The notes: generated from the letters alone by a model not told the origin. A DNA stretch of 64,000 bases from DATHTC01 sp035456465 (GCA_035456465.1 DATIDD010000070.1:43742-107741); one strand, 5' to 3'; counted from the first letter of the stretch, positions 28,256 to 37,584 are shown. Program-made: numbers and translations.

Positions 28256-31200
28256 GTGCTCCGCCGACCGTCGCCGATCCTCGTCGCGGCGGCGCTCTGC
28301 GCGTCGCTCGTCATCGCCGGCAGCGATTCGGCGTCCGCGTCGACGCCGCAGCCGAGCTTCCAGGACCAGGTCGTCTTCAGCGGCCTGACGAACCCGACGG
28401 CGGTGCAGTTCTCGCCCGACGGTCGCGTGTTCGTCGCCGAGAAGAGCGGTCGTGTCCTCGTGTACGACGGGCTCGCCGATCCGACGCCCACCCTGTTCGT
28501 CGACCTCTCCACGAACGTCCACAACTTCTGGGACCGCGGCCTGCTCGGCCTCGCGCTGCATCCCGACTTCCCCGCGACGCCGTACGTCTACGTCCTCTAC
28601 GCGCACGACGCGGCGATCGGTGGGATCGCGCCCCGCTGGGGCACGCCCGGCGTGCTCTCCGACCCCTGTCCGACCCCGCCCGGCGCGACCGCCGACGGGT
28701 GCGTCGTCAGCGGTCGCCTCTCGCGCCTGACCGCGTCCGGCAACGTCGCCACGGGCGGGGAGCAGGTGCTGATCGAGGACTGGTGCCAGCAGTACCCGAG
28801 CCACTCGATCGGCGATCTCGCCTTCGGCGCCGACGGCGCGCTCTACGTCAGCGGCGGGGACGGCGCGAGCTTCAACTTCACCGACTGGGGCCAGGACGGC
28901 AGCCCCGTCAACCCGTGCGGCGACCCGCCGGGGGGGCCCGGGTCGAACCTCTCGCCGCCGACCGCCGAGGGCGGCGCCTTGCGCAGCCAGGACGTTCGCA
29001 CGACGGCCGACCCGACGTCGCTCGACGGCGCCGTCCTGCGTGTCGACCCGATCACGGGCGCCGGCCTGCCGACGAACCCGTTCGCGTTCAGCTCCGACCC
29101 GAACGCGCGCCGGATCGTCGCGCACGGCTTCCGCAACCCGTTCCGAATCGGCATTCGGCCGGGGACGAGCGACGTCTGGGTCGGCGACGTCGGCTGGAAC
29201 GACTGGGAGGAGATCGACCGACTCGGAGACACGGCCGACCTCGTCGCCGACAACTTCGGCTGGCCGTGCTACGAGGGCGTCGGCACGCAGGGCGGGTACG
29301 ACGGGGCGAACCTCAACCTCTGCGAGTCGCTGTACGCGGCCGGCACGGGCGCCGTGCGCGCGCCCGTCTACACCTACAACCACTCGGCGAAGGTCGTCTC
29401 GGGCGAAACCTGCCCGACCGGCGGGTCGTCGGTGTCGGGGATCGCGTTCTACGACGGCGGCAACTACCCGTCCTCGTACGCGAACGCGCTGTTCTTCGCC
29501 GACTACTCGCGCAGTTGCATCTGGGCGATGCGCGCCGGGGCGGGCGGGCTGCCGGATCCGACGCAGCGCGTGACGTTCGTGGCGGCGGCGGCGGGGCCGG
29601 TGGACGTCGAGATCGGGCCCGCCGGCGACCTCTTCTACGTCGATCTCGACGGGGGCACGATCCATCGGATCCGCTATCTCGCGGCCAACCAGGCGCCGAC
29701 CGCCGCGATCAGCGCGACCCCGACGAGCGCGCCGCTGCCGATGACCGTGAGCTTCGACGGCACCGGCTCGTCGGACCCGGAGGGCGGGCCGCTCACCTAC
29801 GCATGGGACCTCGACGGCGACGGCGCGTACGACGACTCGACCTCCGCGACGCCGACCTGGACGTACACGACCGGCGGCACCGTGCGCGTCCGACTGCGCG
29901 TGACGGACCCGCAGGGAGCGACTGCGGACGACCTCGCCGTGCTCGAGCCCGGCGGGAACACCGGGCCGACGCCCACGATCGCGACGCCGACGGCCGCGAC
30001 GACCTGGAAGGTCGGCGACGTCATCTCGTTCTCGGGCTCCGCGACCGACCCGCAGGACGGGACGATCCCCGCCTCGGGCCTCACCTGGACGCTGGTGATG
30101 CAGCACTGCCCGTCGAACTGCCACTCGCACACGATCCAGCAGTTCGCGGGCGTCTCGTCCGGGTCGTTCACGGCGCCGGACCACGAGTACCCCTCCTACC
30201 TCGAGCTCCGACTGACGGCGACGGACTCGGGAGGCCTCAACGCCACGACGACGGTCCGGCTCGACCCGAGGACCGTCGCGCTCACGTTCGCGTCCTCTCC
30301 GGCGGGCCTCGACCTCGTCGTCGGGCCGACCCAGGAGACCGCGCCCTTCACGCGCACCGTGATCGTCGGATCCTCGAACACGGTCTCGGCGCCGTCGCCG
30401 CAGACGCTCGGCGGCACGGACTACTCGTTCTCCTCCTGGTCCGACGGCGGCGCAGCCACGCACACCCTCGTCGCGCCGGCGACAGCCACCACCTACACCG
30501 CCACCTACACGACGGGCGGCCCGCCGCCGCCACCCGCAGGTCTCGTCGCGGCCTACGGGTTCGACGCCGGCAGCGGGACGACCGCGGCCGACGCGACCGG
30601 GAAGGGCCACACCGGCACGATCAACGGCCCCACCTGGGTCACCACCGGCAGATACGGCAACGCGCTCAGCTTCGACGGCGTCAACGACATCGTCACGGTC
30701 GCCGACGCCAACGACCTCGACCTCACCACCGGCATGACCCTCGAGGCCTGGGTCAACCCCGCCGCCCTCGGCAACTCCTGGCGCACCGTGCTGATGAAAG
30801 AGCAGACCGGGGACATGACGTACGACCTCTACGCGCACGGCGGCGGAGGCGCGAGCAAGGTGCCCACGGGCGAGGCGTTCGTCGCGGGCTCGCCGCTGTC
30901 GGCGCTCGGCACGTCCGCGCTGGCGCTCAACACGTGGACGCATCTCGCGCTGACCTTCGACGGCTCGGCGCTGCGGCTCTACGTCAACGGGGCGGCCGCC
31001 GCCACGGCGCTGCGCGGCGGGGCCATGGCGACGTCGACGGGCGCGCTCCGCATCGGCGGCAACACGATCTGGTCGGAGTGGTTCAGCGGCCGCATCGACG
31101 AGGTGCGCGTCTACAACCGCGCGCTCACGCAGACGGAGATCCAGGCCGACATGGCGGCACCCGTCGGCACGCCCGCACCGCCGGACACGAGCCCGCCGAC

Positions 31201-33370
31201 GGCGCCCGGCACGCCCACGGCCTCGGTCGCCGGCGGCGACGTGAGCCTGGCCTGGGGCGCCGCGACGGACGACGTCGGCGTCGTCCGCTACGACGTCCAC
31301 CGCGCCACCACCACCGGCTTCACCCCGAGCGCCGCCAACCGGATCGCGCAACCGACGACCACGAGCTACACCGACCCCGGACTCGCGCCCGGCACCTACT
31401 ACTACAAGGTCGTCGCCGCCGACGCCGCGGGCAACCTCGGGCCGGCCTCGGGGGAGGCGTCCGCGACCGTGACGACGCCGCCTCCGCCGCCCCCGCCCAC
31501 GGGCGGGCTCGTCGCCGCGTGGTCGTTCGACGCCGGCAGCGGGACGACCGCGGCCGACGCGACCGGGAAGGGCCACACCGGCACGATCAACGGCCCCACC
31601 TGGGTCACCACCGGCAGGTACGGCAACGCGCTCAGCTTCGACGGCGTCAACGACATCGTCACCGTCGCCGACGCCAACGACCTCGACCTCACCACCGGCA
31701 TGACCCTCGAGGCCTGGGTCAACCCCGCCGCCCTCGGCAACTCCTGGCGCACCGTGCTGATGAAAGAGCAGACCGGCAACATCGTCTACGACCTCTACGC
31801 CCACGGCAGCGGCGCGTCGAAGCTGCCCACGGGCGAGGCCTTCGCGGGCGGATCCGTCGCATCGGTGGCGGCGACCTCCGCGCTGGCGCTGAACGCCTGG
31901 GCGCACCTGGCCGTGACCTACGACGGCTCGGCGCTGCGGCTCTACGTCAACGGGACGCTCGCCGGGACGACGTTGCGAACAGGGTCGATCGCGACGTCGA
32001 CGGGCGCGCTCCGCATCGGCGGCAACACGATCTGGTCGGAGTGGTTCAGCGGCCGCATCGACGAGATGCGTGTCTACAACCGCGCGCTCACGCAAGCGGA
32101 GATCCAGACGGACATGACCACCCCGGTCGGCCCACCGGCCGCACCCGACACGACGCCGCCGTCCGCGCCGGGGACGCTGTCGGCGACGCCGGCCGGCACC
32201 GCCGTCTCCCTCGCCTGGGGCGCCGCGACGGACGACGTCGGCGTCGTCCGCTACGACGTCCACCGCGCCACCACCACCGGCTTCACCCCGAGCGCCGCCA
32301 ACCGGATCGCGCAACCGACGACCACGAGCTACACCGACCCCGGCCTCGCGCCCGGCACCTACGACTACAAGGTCGTCGCCGCCGACGCCGCGGGCAACCT
32401 CGGGCCGGCCTCGAACGAGGCCTCGGCCACGGTCGTCTCCGACACGACGCCCCCGACGGTGCAGATCACCGCGCCCACGGGTGGCAGCACCGTCTCGGGC
32501 ACGATCACGGTCGCCGCCTCGGCCGCGGACAACCTCGGCGTCGCCGGCGTCCGCTTCACCGTGGACGGTGCCCAGGTCGGCTCCGAGGACACGACCGCGC
32601 CGTACGAGGTCTCGTGGGCGACGGGAACCGCGACGAACGGGCTCCACACGCTCCGCGCGATCGCACGCGACGCCGCGGGGAACACCACCACGTCCGCGGA
32701 CGTCGTCGTCACCGTCTCGAACGTCGCCCCGCCCCCGCCCACCGGCCTCGTCGCCGCGTACGGATTCGAGGCGGGCGCCGGGACGACGGTCGCCGACGCG
32801 AGCGGCAACGGCCACGCCGGCACGATCAGCGGCCCCCTGTGGGTCACCACCGGGCGGTACGGGAACGCGCTCAGCTTCGACGGCGTCAACGACTGGGTCA
32901 CGATCCCCGACGCCAACGACCTCGACCTGGCCACGGGGATGACGCTGGAGGCTTGGGTTCGCCCCACGACCGTCTCGGGCTCGTGGCGGACGGTCCTGCT
33001 GAAGGAGGCCGGCGGGACGATGGCCTACGCGCTCTACGCCGCGGCCGACACCGGCGCGCCGAGCGGCCACGTCGTCACCGGCGGCACCGAGCGGATCCTG
33101 CGCGGCTCGTCGACGCTGCCGACCGCCGCCTGGTCGCACCTCGCCGTCACCTACGACGGCTCCGCGCTGCGCCTCTACGTCGGCGGCACGCAGGTCGCGA
33201 CGTCGGCCGTCGCGGGCACGGTCGACGCCTCGACCGGCGTGCTCCGCATCGGAGGCAACAACATCTGGCCGGAGTGGTTCTCGGGGCTGATCGACGAGGT
33301 GCGCGTCTACAACCGCGCCCTCTCGCAGGCGGAGATCCAGACCGACTCGACGACGCCGGTCGGGAGCTGA
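28256..33370 (+). CDS. secreted multidomain protein: PQQ-type sugar dehydrogenase propeller with three LamG, two FN3, PKD and Ig-like modules
   Basis: The 1704-residue precursor has a signal peptide (about 1-31). A glucose/sorbosone-dehydrogenase beta-propeller (about 35-475) contains WDRGLLGLALHPDF near 95. Then come a PKD domain (about 480-565), an Ig-like domain, an InlB-B-like repeat (to about 755), LamG1 (761-970), FN3-1 (978-1071), LamG2 (1083-1290), FN3-2 (1298-1395), an Ig-like domain (1395-1491) and LamG3 (1495-1704). It probably binds and oxidises or senses carbohydrate outside the cell. There is no sorting signal, SLH or membrane tail, so it is secreted or held by its binding modules. 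GTG start; no good Shine-Dalgarno sequence. LamG/FN3 units are near-identical at DNA level. Confidence 0.88.
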   Translation: MLRRPSPILVAAALCASLVIAGSDSASASTPQPSFQDQVVFSGLTNPTAVQFSPDGRVFVAEKSGRVLVYDGLADPTPTLFVDLSTNVHNFWDRGLLGLALHPDFPATPYVYVLYAHDAAIGGIAPRWGTPGVLSDPCPTPPGATADGCVVSGRLSRLTASGNVATGGEQVLIEDWCQQYPSHSIGDLAFGADGALYVSGGDGASFNFTDWGQDGSPVNPCGDPPGGPGSNLSPPTAEGGALRSQDVRTTADPTSLDGAVLRVDPITGAGLPTNPFAFSSDPNARRIVAHGFRNPFRIGIRPGTSDVWVGDVGWNDWEEIDRLGDTADLVADNFGWPCYEGVGTQGGYDGANLNLCESLYAAGTGAVRAPVYTYNHSAKVVSGETCPTGGSSVSGIAFYDGGNYPSSYANALFFADYSRSCIWAMRAGAGGLPDPTQRVTFVAAAAGPVDVEIGPAGDLFYVDLDGGTIHRIRYLAANQAPTAAISATPTSAPLPMTVSFDGTGSSDPEGGPLTYAWDLDGDGAYDDSTSATPTWTYTTGGTVRVRLRVTDPQGATADDLAVLEPGGNTGPTPTIATPTAATTWKVGDVISFSGSATDPQDGTIPASGLTWTLVMQHCPSNCHSHTIQQFAGVSSGSFTAPDHEYPSYLELRLTATDSGGLNATTTVRLDPRTVALTFASSPAGLDLVVGPTQETAPFTRTVIVGSSNTVSAPSPQTLGGTDYSFSSWSDGGAATHTLVAPATATTYTATYTTGGPPPPPAGLVAAYGFDAGSGTTAADATGKGHTGTINGPTWVTTGRYGNALSFDGVNDIVTVADANDLDLTTGMTLEAWVNPAALGNSWRTVLMKEQTGDMTYDLYAHGGGGASKVPTGEAFVAGSPLSALGTSALALNTWTHLALTFDGSALRLYVNGAAAATALRGGAMATSTGALRIGGNTIWSEWFSGRIDEVRVYNRALTQTEIQADMAAPVGTPAPPDTSPPTAPGTPTASVAGGDVSLAWGAATDDVGVVRYDVHRATTTGFTPSAANRIAQPTTTSYTDPGLAPGTYYYKVVAADAAGNLGPASGEASATVTTPPPPPPPTGGLVAAWSFDAGSGTTAADATGKGHTGTINGPTWVTTGRYGNALSFDGVNDIVTVADANDLDLTTGMTLEAWVNPAALGNSWRTVLMKEQTGNIVYDLYAHGSGASKLPTGEAFAGGSVASVAATSALALNAWAHLAVTYDGSALRLYVNGTLAGTTLRTGSIATSTGALRIGGNTIWSEWFSGRIDEMRVYNRALTQAEIQTDMTTPVGPPAAPDTTPPSAPGTLSATPAGTAVSLAWGAATDDVGVVRYDVHRATTTGFTPSAANRIAQPTTTSYTDPGLAPGTYDYKVVAADAAGNLGPASNEASATVVSDTTPPTVQITAPTGGSTVSGTITVAASAADNLGVAGVRFTVDGAQVGSEDTTAPYEVSWATGTATNGLHTLRAIARDAAGNTTTSADVVVTVSNVAPPPPTGLVAAYGFEAGAGTTVADASGNGHAGTISGPLWVTTGRYGNALSFDGVNDWVTIPDANDLDLATGMTLEAWVRPTTVSGSWRTVLLKEAGGTMAYALYAAADTGAPSGHVVTGGTERILRGSSTLPTAAWSHLAVTYDGSALRLYVGGTQVATSAVAGTVDASTGVLRIGGNNIWPEWFSGLIDEVRVYNRALSQAEIQTDSTTPVGS
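30560..30810 (+). repeat. LamG repeat, copy 1 (DNA-level duplication)
   Basis: This 251-base block recurs at 31526-31776, 966 bases downstream; reading base by base I see only two mismatches. It encodes the first half of LamG1. Confidence 0.9.
31250..31450 (+). repeat. FN3 repeat, copy 1 (DNA-level duplication)
   Basis: This 201-base block recurs at 32213-32413, 963 bases downstream, with two mismatches by eye. It encodes most of the first FN3 domain. The near-equal offset shows that LamG and FN3 were copied as one unit. Confidence 0.9.
31526..31776 (+). repeat. LamG repeat, copy 2
   Basis: Second copy of the 30560-30810 block, encoding the first half of LamG2. LamG3 is only related at protein level, so it is older. 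Confidence 0.9.
32213..32413 (+). repeat. FN3 repeat, copy 2
   Basis: Second copy of the 31250-31450 block, encoding most of the second FN3 domain. Confidence 0.9.
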
Positions 33371-33373
33371 CGG

Positions 33374-33399
33374 CGGGGGGCGGCTCGCGCCGCCCCCCG
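33374..33399. terminator. bidirectional terminator hairpin
   Basis: CGGGGGGCGGC and its reverse complement form an 11-bp stem with a TCGC tetraloop, between the convergent stops of the secreted dehydrogenase and pnp. Confidence 0.7.
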
Positions 33400-33409
33400 T
33401 CATTCGCCG

Positions 33410-35896
33410 CTAGTCCCGGCCGCGTCCGCCGCGGTCGCGGCCGCCCCGGCCGCCCCGCCGGTCGCCGCGCGGACGCTCCTCGCGCTCCTCGCGCGGCGGC
33501 GCGTCCTTCGCCCGCTGGATCAGCTCCTCGGGCTGGACGAGGTTGCCGTTCTCGTGCTTGGCCACGAGCTTGAGCCCGATCCGGCCGCGGTCCTTGTCGA
33601 CCTCCTGCACGACCACGTCGAGCACGTCGCCGCGGTTGATCACGTCCTCGATGTGCCCGACGCGCCCGGGGCCGACGTTCGAGACGTGGAGCAGCCCGTC
33701 GGTCCCCTTCTTCAGCTCGACGAACGCGCCGAACTGCGTCGTCTTCACGACCCGGCCCGTGTAGGCGTCGCCCACCTCGGGCTCCTTCGTGAGCGCGGTG
33801 ATCGCGGAGATCGCCGCGTCCGCCTTGTCGCCCTCGGTCGCGTAGATGAGGATCGTGCCGTCCTCCTCGATGTCGATCTGGACCTCGTAGTCGGCCTCGA
33901 GCGAGCGGATCGTCTCGCCGCCCTTGCCGATGACCATCCCGATGAAGTCCGGGTTGATCTTGACCGTCGAGATCCGCGGCGCGTGACCCGCGAGTTCCGT
34001 CCGCGGCTCCGGGATCGCGTCCAGCATCCGGTCGAGGATGAAGGCCCGCGCCCGGCCGGCCTGCTCGAGGGCCGACTGCATGATCTCGCGCGTGACGCCG
34101 GTGATCTTGATGTCCATCTGCAGCGCGGTGATCCCGTCGCGCGTGCCGGCGACCTTGAAGTCCATGTCGCCCAGGTGATCCTCCGCGCCCTGGATGTCGG
34201 TGAGGATGACGTAGTCGTCGCCCTCCTTCACGAGGCCCATGGCGATGCCGGAGACCGGCGAGGCGATCGGCACGCCGGCGTCCATCAGCGCGAGCGTCGA
34301 GCCGCACACCGAGCCCATCGACGACGAGCCGTTCGACTCGAGCGTCTCCGAGACGAGGCGGATCGTGTAGGGGAACTCCTCCGCCGGCGGGATCACGGCC
34401 TCCAGCGCCCGCTGCGCGAGCGCCCCGTGGCCGATGTCGCGCCGCTTCGGCCCGCGCATGAACCCCGTCTCGCCGACCGAGTACGGCGGGAAGTTGTAGT
34501 GGTGGATGTACCGCCGCTCCTGCTCGAGGGAGAGGTCGTCGATGCGCTGACCCTCCTTGGCGGTGCCGAGCGTGAGCAGCGTCATGATCTGCGTCTGACC
34601 ACGGGTGAAGAGCGCGGAGCCGTGCGTGCGCGGGCTGACGGAGACCTCGCACTCGATCGGCCGGATCTCCTCCGTCCCGCGGCCGTCCGGGCGGCGCTTC
34701 TCCACCGCGATCTTCTGGCGCACGAGGCCCTTGTAGACGGCCTCGGCGGCCCGCTTCACGAACTGACGCGTGAGCGAGTCCTTCACCACCGGGCCCTCGC
34801 CGTCGACCGTCGCCGGGCCGACCGGGAACGGCAGCTCGACCGTCTCGATGATCCGGTCGAACAGCAGTGACCGCTTCGCCGACTTGAGCTCCTTCGAGTC
34901 CCGCTCGGCCTCGGTGAGCGCGCGCAGGTCGTCCTCGAACTGCTCCCGCACCGGCCCCTCGACCGCGATCTGGCGCTGCTTGTCGAGCACCATCGCGAGG
35001 CTCTGGCGCAGCTGCAGGTGGCGCAGGACGTCCTCGTCGGTCGACTCCATCGTCAGCGCGGGCGCCAGCTCCGCGACGAGCTCCTCGAGGATCGCGCCGG
35101 CCTCGCGAAGGCCCTGCTCCTGGATCCGTGTCCAGATCGTGTGCCCGTGCTCGCGCTCGAGCTCCTCGGTGAGCGACGGGTCGAGCCACTTCGCCTTGCC
35201 GGCCTGGCGACGGAGGTCCTCCTGCGCCTCGCAGAGCCTGCGGATCTCCTGGTGGGCGACGTCGAACGCCTCCAGCAGGCGCTCCTCGGGCACCTCGGCG
35301 GCCCCGGCCTCGACCATCGTCAGGCCGTCCTTCGTGCCCACGACGATCAGGTCGAGCTCGCTCTCGTGCGCCTCCTGCAGCGTCGGGTTGACCACGAGCT
35401 CGCCCTCGAGCAGGGCGATCCGGACGGCGCCGACGGGGCCGAGGAACGGCAGCGGCGAGATCATCAGCGCCGCGGAGGCGCCGTTGATGCAGAGGATGTC
35501 GTGCGGCGTGACCATGTCCGCCGACAGCGTCGTGCAGATGACCTGCACCTCGTTGCGGAAGCCCTTCGGCCACAGCGGCCGGATCGGGCGGTCGATCATG
35601 CGTGCGGTGAGGATGGCGCGCTCGGTCGGGCGCCCCTCCCGCTTGAAGAAGCCGCCCGGGATCTTGCCGGCGGCGTACATCCGCTCTTCGACGTCGACCG
35701 TGAGCGGGAAGAAGTCGGCGCCCTCGCGAGCCTCGGTGCGGCCCTGCGCGGTCGCCAGGACCATCGTGTCGCCCTGGCGGACGACGACGGCGCCGTCGGC
35801 CTGCTTGGCGAGCTTGCCGGTCTCGAACGTGATCTCGTCACGGCCGACCGTGACCGACACGCTGGTCTGGCGCGCCTTGGTGGCGATGCTGCTCAT
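33410..35896 (-). CDS. pnp: polyribonucleotide nucleotidyltransferase (PNPase)
   Basis: The 828-residue protein has two RNase PH domains, the second ending in the GTRDGITALQMDIK catalytic region. A KH domain (KINPDFIGMVIGKGGETIR), an S1 domain (GDAYTGRVVKTTQFGAFVELK) and an unusual Arg/Gly/Asp-rich tail of about 35 residues (GGRGGRDRGGRGRD) follow. It degrades RNA 3'-5' phosphorolytically. It is downstream of rpsO, the standard pairing. The ATG has GGAGG 10 bases upstream, which a hairpin can cover. Confidence 0.97.
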   Translation of the reverse strand: MSSIATKARQTSVSVTVGRDEITFETGKLAKQADGAVVVRQGDTMVLATAQGRTEAREGADFFPLTVDVEERMYAAGKIPGGFFKREGRPTERAILTARMIDRPIRPLWPKGFRNEVQVICTTLSADMVTPHDILCINGASAALMISPLPFLGPVGAVRIALLEGELVVNPTLQEAHESELDLIVVGTKDGLTMVEAGAAEVPEERLLEAFDVAHQEIRRLCEAQEDLRRQAGKAKWLDPSLTEELEREHGHTIWTRIQEQGLREAGAILEELVAELAPALTMESTDEDVLRHLQLRQSLAMVLDKQRQIAVEGPVREQFEDDLRALTEAERDSKELKSAKRSLLFDRIIETVELPFPVGPATVDGEGPVVKDSLTRQFVKRAAEAVYKGLVRQKIAVEKRRPDGRGTEEIRPIECEVSVSPRTHGSALFTRGQTQIMTLLTLGTAKEGQRIDDLSLEQERRYIHHYNFPPYSVGETGFMRGPKRRDIGHGALAQRALEAVIPPAEEFPYTIRLVSETLESNGSSSMGSVCGSTLALMDAGVPIASPVSGIAMGLVKEGDDYVILTDIQGAEDHLGDMDFKVAGTRDGITALQMDIKITGVTREIMQSALEQAGRARAFILDRMLDAIPEPRTELAGHAPRISTVKINPDFIGMVIGKGGETIRSLEADYEVQIDIEEDGTILIYATEGDKADAAISAITALTKEPEVGDAYTGRVVKTTQFGAFVELKKGTDGLLHVSNVGPGRVGHIEDVINRGDVLDVVVQEVDKDRGRIGLKLVAKHENGNLVQPEELIQRAKDAPPREEREERPRGDRRGGRGGRDRGGRGRD

Positions 35897-35907
35897 GCGT
35901 GGTTGTC

Positions 35908-35930
35908 CTCCACTCTCGTACTTCGTGGAG
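35908..35930 (-). promoter_or_regulatory. hairpin that pairs with the pnp Shine-Dalgarno sequence
   Basis: In the message CTCCAC pairs with GTGGAG, a 6-bp stem with an 11-base loop; the GTGGAG arm overlaps the GGAGG of pnp. In Escherichia coli PNPase represses its own message through a leader stem processed by RNase III. This could serve a similar purpose but is only a fold-based inference. Confidence 0.4.
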
Positions 35931-35936
35931 AGCGGG

Positions 35937-35985
35937 GACTCGAGTCAGCCGGCTCGCCGCCGGCGCGGGCGGGCTGGCTCGAATC
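35937..35985 (-). promoter_or_regulatory. rpsO-pnp intercistronic stem-loop
   Basis: Two 14-base arms (35937-35950 and 35972-35985) pair with one mismatch and one G-U in the message, around a 21-base GC-rich loop. This fills most of the 108-base gap after the rpsO stop. It may be a partial terminator or an RNase cleavage site. Confidence 0.45.
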
Positions 35986-36004
35986 TCCACCCTCCGGGGG
36001 CGAG

Positions 36005-36274
36005 CTAGCGGCGCAAGCCGAGCTCCTTGATCAGGGCGCGATAGCCCTCGAGGTCGTGCTTCTGGAGGTAGTTCAGGAAGCGGCGGCGGCGGCCGACGAG
36101 CTTCAGCAGGCCGCGGCGGGAGTAGTGGTCCTTCGGATGCGTCCGCAGGTGCTCCGTGAGGTCGTTGATGCGACGCGTCAGCATCGCGATCTGGACTTCG
36201 GGCGAGCCGGTGTCGGCGTCGCTGCGGCCGTGCTTCTGAACGATCTCCAGCTTGACTTCCTTGGTGAGGGTCAT
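36005..36274 (-). CDS. rpsO: 30S ribosomal protein S15
   Basis: The 89-residue protein has full family length, with GRSDADTGSPEVQIA and the C-terminal SRRGLLKLVGRRRRFLNYL helix that binds 16S rRNA helix 22. GGAGG lies 6 bases upstream of the ATG. It is first in the rpsO-pnp unit. Confidence 0.97.
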   Translation of the reverse strand: MTLTKEVKLEIVQKHGRSDADTGSPEVQIAMLTRRINDLTEHLRTHPKDHYSRRGLLKLVGRRRRFLNYLQKHDLEGYRALIKELGLRR

Positions 36275-36371
36275 GGCACCTCCGAATGAGTCGATTCGGT
36301 CGCCCCCGCGCGCCGTGCAAGGAAGGACACGGACGGCCGCGGCGACCGTCGCGCTAGGGTAGCAAGCTCCT

Positions 36372-37583
36372 GTGGAAAGCGCCCTCGCAGCAGTCGACGC
36401 GCGCGCCCGGGAGGAGCTGCAGCGCTGGGGCGTCCCCGGCCTCGCCGTCGGCGTGCTGGCGGGCGGAGAGACCGCCGTCCGCGCCTGGGGCGTTGCCGAC
36501 CTCGACACGGGCGAGCCGGTGACGCCGGCGACGAGCTTCCGGGTCGCGTCGGTGACGAAGCCGTTCACCGCGGCGCTCGCCCGTGCCACGCTCGACCTGG
36601 ACGCGACCCTCGACTCGCCCGCCGGGCCGGCCACCGTCCGGCAGCTGCTCGCGCACGTCGGCGGGCTGCGCTGCGAGGCCGAGCGGCCGCTCGACGGGTT
36701 CTCGAGCGTCTCGGAGGCGGTCGCCCGCGCCGGGCTGCGCGCGTGGGGCGAGCCGGGACGGCTGTGGGTGTACGCGAACGCGGGCTACTGGCTCGTGGGC
36801 GCGGCGATCGAGCAGGCGACGGACGTGTCGTTCGACGAGGCGATGCGCACGCACGTGCTCGCGCCCCTCGGCCTCGCCGCGACCTCGTTCGGGCCGCCGG
36901 ACGCCGCCGGGCACGAGCCCGTCGCGCCGGAGGCGCTCGAGCACCGGCGCCACCCGGTCGCGGGCTATCCGCCGGGGCGGCGGCCGAGCGGCGGGCTCGT
37001 CTCGACCGTCGCGGACCTGCTCCGGTTCGCCGCGTCGACGCTGGACGACGACGCGCGCGTCGTCGAGGCGACGCGACCCGGCGGCGCGCAGGGTGTGGGT
37101 TGGATGCTCGAACGGCGCGGCGACGCCGAGCTCGTCCTCCACCCGGGGTCGGTCGGAGGCTTCCAGTCCGTGCTGGCCCTCGTTCCCGCCAGACGCGTCG
37201 CGGTCGCCGCGCTCTCGAACAGCGCGCGCGGCTCGGCGGCGTTCGGCCCGGTCGTCGACGCCCTCCTCGAGGCGCTCGCTGACGTGCCGCCGTGGGCCCC
37301 CGCGGTGGTCGAGACGGGCGAGGACGAGCTCGCGGAGCTCGCGGGACGCTACGCGGGCCCGGACGAGGACGCGCGCGTCGAGGCGGCGCCCGGCGGGCTC
37401 CGGCTCCGGCTCACCGTGCGCGACCCGCTGACCGGGGCGATGGCGGAGCAACCGCCGCTCGTCGGCCGACCCGTCGGCGCGCGTGCGTTCGCCGTCCTCG
37501 AGGGCGAGGCCGCCGGGAGCTGCTTCGACTTCCCCGACCGCTACGTCCGGCTCGGCAGCGTGCTCGCCGAGCGGGTGCCCTGA
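36372..37583 (+). CDS. serine hydrolase of the beta-lactamase / class C family
   Basis: The 403-residue protein has the nucleophile motif SVTKPF (SxxK) near residue 59, YAN near 134 (Y-x-N) and HPGSVGG near 255 in the place of the KTG/HxG motif. A small beta-rich C-terminal domain follows. No signal peptide is evident, so it may be a cytoplasmic esterase or peptidase rather than an antibiotic-resistance enzyme. GTG start, divergent from rpsO; its stop is one base before the next gene. Confidence 0.85.
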   Translation: MESALAAVDARAREELQRWGVPGLAVGVLAGGETAVRAWGVADLDTGEPVTPATSFRVASVTKPFTAALARATLDLDATLDSPAGPATVRQLLAHVGGLRCEAERPLDGFSSVSEAVARAGLRAWGEPGRLWVYANAGYWLVGAAIEQATDVSFDEAMRTHVLAPLGLAATSFGPPDAAGHEPVAPEALEHRRHPVAGYPPGRRPSGGLVSTVADLLRFAASTLDDDARVVEATRPGGAQGVGWMLERRGDAELVLHPGSVGGFQSVLALVPARRVAVAALSNSARGSAAFGPVVDALLEALADVPPWAPAVVETGEDELAELAGRYAGPDEDARVEAAPGGLRLRLTVRDPLTGAMAEQPPLVGRPVGARAFAVLEGEAAGSCFDFPDRYVRLGSVLAERVP

Positions 37584-37584
37584 C

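Noticed and set aside
30540..33360. Regularly spaced repeats that could suggest a CRISPR or minisatellite
   Set aside because: The repeats are long, in frame and encode LamG/FN3 domains; there are no short repeats with unique spacers.
27524..33403. A 1959-codon minus-strand open frame antisense to the secreted dehydrogenase
   Set aside because: Low-complexity Arg/Gly/Val composition and internal repetition mirror the LamG/FN3 repeats of the real gene on the other strand; no start signal and no family.
35925..36000. A tRNA-Ser-like appearance in the rpsO-pnp gap (GGAGAGC... ...GGCTCGAATCTCC)
   Set aside because: No proper anticodon arm, no D-loop GG pattern and acceptor ends do not pair; explained better as an intercistronic stem-loop.
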